A stretch of 6,768 bases of DNA. It comes from JBBROS01 sp964246015 (GTDB lineage: Bacteria > Pseudomonadota > Alphaproteobacteria > Acetobacterales > Acetobacteraceae). Below are positions 5,268 to 6,768 of the stretch, in pieces (positions within the stretch are counted from its first letter, which is position 1; each line of letters starts with the position of its first letter). Location: assembly GCA_964246015.1 (NCBI GenBank), contig CAXTPG010000165.1, positions 1 to 6,768 of the forward strand. Reading direction: 5' to 3'. The notes under the pieces were generated by a model that saw only the letters and a list, made by a program, of their open reading frames with translations, did no database searches and was not told where the DNA came from. A program made the translations under genes and the position numbers.

Positions 5268-6068
5268 TCAGGCGGGTTCCAGGTCCATCCAAGCCGGGGC
5301 GCCTGCGGTGAGCGTGGCCTCGCCGCACTGCAGTGCTGCGTGGCCCGCGTCGATCCGCAGCAGTGCGAGGCCCCGGCCGTCGCGGCCGGATCGCATGGCG
5401 CCGATCTCGGTCCCGTCGCGAAAGACCGGGGTGCCGGGAGCGGGGAGCGGGCCTTCGACGCGGACGGGGGTCAGGCGGCGCTTGAGGAGGCCGCGGTATT
5501 TGGTGCGGGCGGTGAGTTCCTGGCCCATGTAGCAGCCCTTGGTCCAGGAGACGCCGTGGAGTGCGTCGAAGTTTGCTTCGAGGAGGGTCGACTTCTCGGC
5601 TTCCATGTCCCGGGACCCGTCGGGGAGGCCCAGGGCGAGGCGGTGGCGGTCGTAGTCGTCGGGCGTCGCGGTCGCGGGCAGGGGGGCGGGGGTGAGGGCG
5701 CGCCACCCGGCCTCGGCCAGGCGGGGGTCGGGCGATGCGTGTGCGGGCGCCGGGCCACCCCAGCCGGCGTGGACGAGGAGGGGGGATGGGGTGATCTGGA
5801 CCTGCGCGCGGAGCCGGTAGCGGGTGAGCTTCTGTGCGAGCATCGCGGCCTGGGCGGCTTCCACGTCGAGCAGGAGGCGGTCGGGGCCGGCGTGGATGAA
5901 GAAGTCGGCGAGCCACTTGCCCTGTGGAGTCAGGAGGGCGGCCCAGACGGCGCGGCCCGGTGCGGCAAGGGCGACGTCGTTGCTGACGAGGCCCTGGAGG
6001 AAGGCGACGCGGTCGTCGCCGGTCACGTCCAGCACGGCGCGGTCGGTCAAGTGCGCGATCATGGTCAT
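5268..6068 (-). CDS. ygfZ: YgfZ/CAF17-type folate-dependent Fe-S cluster protein
   Basis: A 266-residue protein of the YgfZ/CAF17 (GcvT-like) family, which uses tetrahydrofolate and helps assemble or repair certain Fe-S enzymes in the cytoplasm. The diagnostic motif KGCYMGQELTARTKYRG is at 177-193 with the conserved Cys at 179. The N-terminal part has TGDDRVAFLQGLVSND (16-31) and LLTPQGKWLADFFI (45-58), and the mid-region YDRHRLALGLPDGSRDMEAE (139-158), as in other alphaproteobacterial members. Length is close to the usual 270-330, on the short side. It begins MTMIAHLTD; ATG at codon 3 (6062) is an alternative, and neither has a good Shine-Dalgarno. It is divergent from the GNAT gene with 57 bp between, and 70 bp upstream of the Coq4-like gene. 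Confidence 0.93.
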   Translation of the reverse strand: MTMIAHLTDRAVLDVTGDDRVAFLQGLVSNDVALAAPGRAVWAALLTPQGKWLADFFIHAGPDRLLLDVEAAQAAMLAQKLTRYRLRAQVQITPSPLLVHAGWGGPAPAHASPDPRLAEAGWRALTPAPLPATATPDDYDRHRLALGLPDGSRDMEAEKSTLLEANFDALHGVSWTKGCYMGQELTARTKYRGLLKRRLTPVRVEGPLPAPGTPVFRDGTEIGAMRSGRDGRGLALLRIDAGHAALQCGEATLTAGAPAWMDLEPA

Positions 6069-6125
6069 GGGGGCGAGGTGGGCATCGCGGGGGGCAGCCG
6101 CAAGCGGGCTATGCTACACGGAGCC
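6069..6125. promoter_or_regulatory. Short divergent promoter region, ygfZ / acetyltransferase
   Basis: These 57 bp must serve both genes unless promoters lie inside them. The only AT-rich patch is near-symmetric: TATGCT on the + strand (6110-6115) and TAGCAT on the minus strand (6116-6111), each 4/6 to the -10 consensus. This would place starts near 6122 for the acetyltransferase (about four bases before its ATG) and near 6104 for ygfZ (36-base leader). No good -35 is visible on either strand. Pattern-based only. Confidence 0.3.
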
Positions 6126-6620
6126 ATGTCGGTTCCGCTGCATCCCGCCGGCCCGTTGGGTGAGGCGACGCCTGCCCTGCTCGCGCTCAACAACGCCAAT
6201 GCCGAGGCGCTCTCGTTGCTGACCGCAGCGCGGTTTTCGGCGTTGCTGGGGCGGGCGTTCCATGTCGGGCTGGCGGAGGCTGCGGAGGGGTTCATTCTCG
6301 CGTTCGATCAGGACGCGGAGTACGACAGCCCCAACTTCGCCTGGTTCCGGCAGCGCTATGCGCGGTTCGTGTATGTCGATCGCGTGGTGGTCGATCCGGC
6401 CGCACGGGGGCGGGGGCTTGGCCGTGCGCTGTATGACGGGGTGATCGGGCGGGCGGTGGCGGCGGGACACGCGGTGCTGGCGTGCGAGGTGAACCTCATG
6501 CCGCCGAATCCGGGGTCGGACCGGTTCCATGCGCAGCTGGGGTTTGCGGAGGTGGGGCGCGCCGCGGTGCATGGCGGGGCGCGGACCGTGCGTTACCTGG
6601 TCCGGGGGATCGGCGGGTGA
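6126..6620 (+). CDS. GNAT family N-acetyltransferase
   Basis: A 164-residue single-domain GNAT enzyme transferring an acetyl group from acetyl-CoA to an unidentified amine. Motif A, the CoA pyrophosphate-binding loop, is clear: RFVYVDRVVVDPAARGRGLG (80-99), with R94-x-x-G97-x-G99 and then RALYDGV. The N-terminal part, PALLALNNANAEALSLL followed by FILAFDQDAEYDSPNFAWFR, and the C-terminal CEVNLMPPNPGSDRFHAQLG (120-139) and FAEVGRAAVHGGARTVRYL belong to a subfamily seen widely in alphaproteobacteria and actinobacteria. I use the ATG with GGAG two bases upstream (tight spacing); an in-frame ATG at 6111 adds five residues. It is followed 10 bp later by a glycosyltransferase gene, so the two are probably co-transcribed. 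Confidence 0.9.
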   Translation: MSVPLHPAGPLGEATPALLALNNANAEALSLLTAARFSALLGRAFHVGLAEAAEGFILAFDQDAEYDSPNFAWFRQRYARFVYVDRVVVDPAARGRGLGRALYDGVIGRAVAAGHAVLACEVNLMPPNPGSDRFHAQLGFAEVGRAAVHGGARTVRYLVRGIGG

Positions 6621-6623
6621 GGG
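6619..6623 (+). promoter_or_regulatory. Ribosome binding site for the glycosyltransferase gene
   Basis: GAGGG overlaps the acetyltransferase TGA and lies seven bases before GTG at 6631. It favours that GTG over the ATG at 6637 and suggests translational coupling between the two genes. Confidence 0.55.
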
Positions 6624-6630
6624 TTGGGGC

Positions 6631-6768
6631 GTGAGGATGGCGCACGTGATGGCGGGGGCGCGGTCGGGCGGGGCGGAGCTGTTCTTCGAGCGGCTGACGG
6701 TGGGGCTGCACGGGGCGGGGGAGACGGTGCTGCCGGTGATCCGGCGGGACGCGGGGCGGGCCGGGCGG
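6631..6768 (+). CDS. Glycosyltransferase (GT4-like), N-terminal fragment (runs off right edge)
   Basis: Only the first 46 codons are in the window. The opening MRMAHVMAGARSGGAELFFE followed by RLTVGLHGAGETVLPVIRRD matches the first beta-strand, glycine-rich loop and helix of GT-B glycosyltransferases of the GT4 kind (typically xxIAHVMAGAxxGGAExFxxxLA). These transfer sugars from nucleotide donors in lipopolysaccharide, exopolysaccharide or glycolipid synthesis; the acceptor here is unknown. GTG is chosen because of the GAGGG seven bases upstream. No stop occurs before the window edge. Confidence 0.72.
   Translation, partial: MRMAHVMAGARSGGAELFFERLTVGLHGAGETVLPVIRRDAGRAGR

Noticed and set aside
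4707..6125. Very long open + strand frame running into the acetyltransferase
   Set aside because: It is antisense to ygfZ and the Coq4-like gene, has low-complexity composition and no family likeness until the GNAT start at 6126. Open antisense frames are expected in DNA this GC-rich.
1..6768. CRISPR array, tRNA/rRNA gene, insertion sequence or attachment site
   Set aside because: No regularly spaced direct repeats, cloverleaf-like sequence, transposase motif or terminal inverted repeats flanking the vapBC module were seen by eye.

Overview
The window is very GC-rich (third codon positions almost all G or C) and reads as ordinary chromosome of an alphaproteobacterium. A Rhodospirillales/Acetobacteraceae-like host is my best guess from two-subunit GlyQ/GlyS, a CAF17/YgfZ protein, a DUF2076 protein and a Coq4-like protein. 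That placement is inference; no rRNA or tRNA gene is present to fix it.

Layout. (1) 1-2376, minus strand: a tight operon glyQ > vapB-like antitoxin > vapC remnant > glyS (glyS runs off the left edge). The spacings are 9 bp, a 4-bp overlap and 0 bp, so a type II toxin-antitoxin module sits exactly between the two subunits of the essential glycyl-tRNA synthetase. The antitoxin is doubled (two VapB-type repeats in one chain at a constant 68-residue offset). The toxin has shrunk to 53 residues by an apparent in-frame internal deletion that leaves only the two ends of a PIN domain. (2) 2417-4251, plus strand: a YccU-type CoA-binding protein, a DUF2076 protein with a coiled-coil segment, a glycine-rich hydrophobic segment and a Gly-rich tail, a strong GC hairpin, then a hotdog acyl-CoA thioesterase. 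(3) 4244-6068, minus strand: ygfZ, then a two-part protein with a TerB-like helical region and a Coq4-type HDxxH-x11-E metal motif. Its stop overlaps the thioesterase stop tail to tail. (4) 6126-6768, plus strand: a GNAT acetyltransferase and the first 46 codons of a glycosyltransferase, 10 bp apart.

The two divergent spacers (2377-2416 and 6069-6125) are very short. They contain the few AT-rich hexamers seen between genes and probably hold divergent promoters; several of the genes they serve lack a clear Shine-Dalgarno sequence and may be translated from near-leaderless mRNAs. The + strand is G-rich throughout whichever way the genes point, which suggests it is the leading strand here; the skew is weaker over part of the vapB insert.

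The most interesting item is the fossil or repurposed VapBC module inside glyQS. Second is the TerB-like/Coq4-like fusion. The rest is conserved housekeeping sequence.
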